Positions 63,805 through 64,000 of a DNA stretch of 64,000 bases are shown in pieces. Both the position numbers and the translations under genes were made by a program. Below the pieces are notes generated by a model. It worked only from the letters and a program-made list of their open reading frames with translations. It was not told the DNA's origin and ran no database searches. Each line of letters starts with the position of its first letter. Within the stretch, counting starts at the first letter, position 1. The DNA lies in NCBI GenBank assembly GCA_035527835.1, contig DATKZS010000127.1, positions 1 through 64,000 on the forward strand, given 5' to 3'. Source of the stretch: DATKZS01 sp035527835 [NCBI: bacterium]. Its GTDB lineage: Bacteria > RBG-13-61-14.

Positions 63805-64000
63805 GCGGGAAAATGGTGATCCTGGTAACGGGCGCGAGCCGGGGGATCGGCCGGGCGCTGGCGGAGGAGCTTGTCCGGCGGGGCCACACGGTTTACGGCG
63901 GCGGCCGGTCGTGGGACGATGCGGCCGGTCTTGGCTTCACGCCTCTCGACATGGACATGCGCGACGATGGTTCGGTCAAGGCGGCGGTGGAGCGGGTGGC
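63801..64000 (+). CDS. Short-chain dehydrogenase/reductase, 5' part only
   Basis: The first 66 codons read MSGKMVILVTGASRGIGRAL, then AEELVRRGHTVYGGGRSWDD and LDMDMRDDGSVKAAVERV. The TGASRGIG nucleotide-binding motif and the Asp of the DMRDD segment are typical of classical SDR enzymes using NAD(P). The window ends inside the gene, so the catalytic YxxxK is not visible. It is translationally coupled to the VOC gene. Confidence 0.85.
   Translation, partial: MSGKMVILVTGASRGIGRALAEELVRRGHTVYGGGRSWDDAAGLGFTPLDMDMRDDGSVKAAVERV

Overview
The window is GC-rich chromosomal DNA from a Gram-negative bacterium that I cannot assign to a species. Evidence for an outer membrane comes from two TonB-family proteins, several lipoproteins and HslUV. 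A deltaproteobacterial or myxobacterial-like affinity is suggested, not proven, by the AgmX/TonB-type C-terminus at 12158-13141, the CarD/CdnL regulator, the large PAS hybrid kinases and the pilin-like proteins at the right end. The corrinoid and URO-D methyltransferase genes, ThyX and a molybdopterin oxidoreductase suggest an anaerobic or microaerobic lifestyle. No rRNA, tRNA or CRISPR array was seen.

Layout. 0.3-7.2 kb is one minus-strand run: xerC-hslV-hslU, a REC/GAF regulator, argB and argD. 7.3-9.7 kb holds a membrane Zn-peptidase, a structured non-coding RNA candidate and asd. 9.8-12.1 kb is an accessory patch with an ATPase/DUF4276 defence-like pair and a lone MNT nucleotidyltransferase. 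12.2-16.1 kb has two divergent TonB-like genes, an unusual ClpX-like ATPase and a RimI-like acetyltransferase. 16.2-22.9 kb holds a GH20-like glycosidase, TetR, acyl-CoA synthetase, acyl-CoA dehydrogenase and CarD. 22.9-30.2 kb has two large hybrid histidine kinases behind a sugar isomerase/epimerase-like gene and an exported M14 carboxypeptidase. 30.3-41.6 kb contains ssb, plsC, GH127, a DUF1571 protein, a molybdopterin oxidoreductase, a PAS-GGDEF cyclase, a radical SAM protein and an exported esterase. 41.6-43.8 kb is a type II restriction-modification pair. 43.8-52.9 kb holds a GH1 glucosidase, a GxxExxY protein, a corrinoid protein, thyX, three URO-D-family methyltransferases, a RelE-type toxin-antitoxin pair and a lipocalin-like protein. 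53.0-57.6 kb is a patch of small and decaying genes: CapA-like lipoprotein, MazEF, GIY-YIG protein, MBL-fold remnant, HicB with frameshifted HicA, and a lipoprotein. 57.9-64 kb has trpE, a second ATPase/nuclease-like module, SCP2, two Cys-rich pilin-like paralogues, a VOC protein and a partial SDR.

A striking global feature is that many intergenic gaps hold an imperfect hairpin element. Each arm is two or three near-tandem copies of a unit of about 10 nt, the arms are inverted, and the spacer is often AT-rich. At least ten unrelated arm sequences are used. In one case the space between the arms is exactly filled by a GxxExxY (PD-(D/E)XK-like) gene whose start and stop codons lie in or next to the arms.

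The strongest candidates for undescribed systems are the AT-rich ATPase plus ExK-motif protein at 59.6-61.6 kb, the ATPase/DUF4276 pair at 9.8-11.6 kb, the GxxExxY-in-hairpin element, the 8.35-8.49 kb RNA and the tandem Cys-rich pilin-like lipoproteins. All functions are inferred by reading motifs; no database search was possible.
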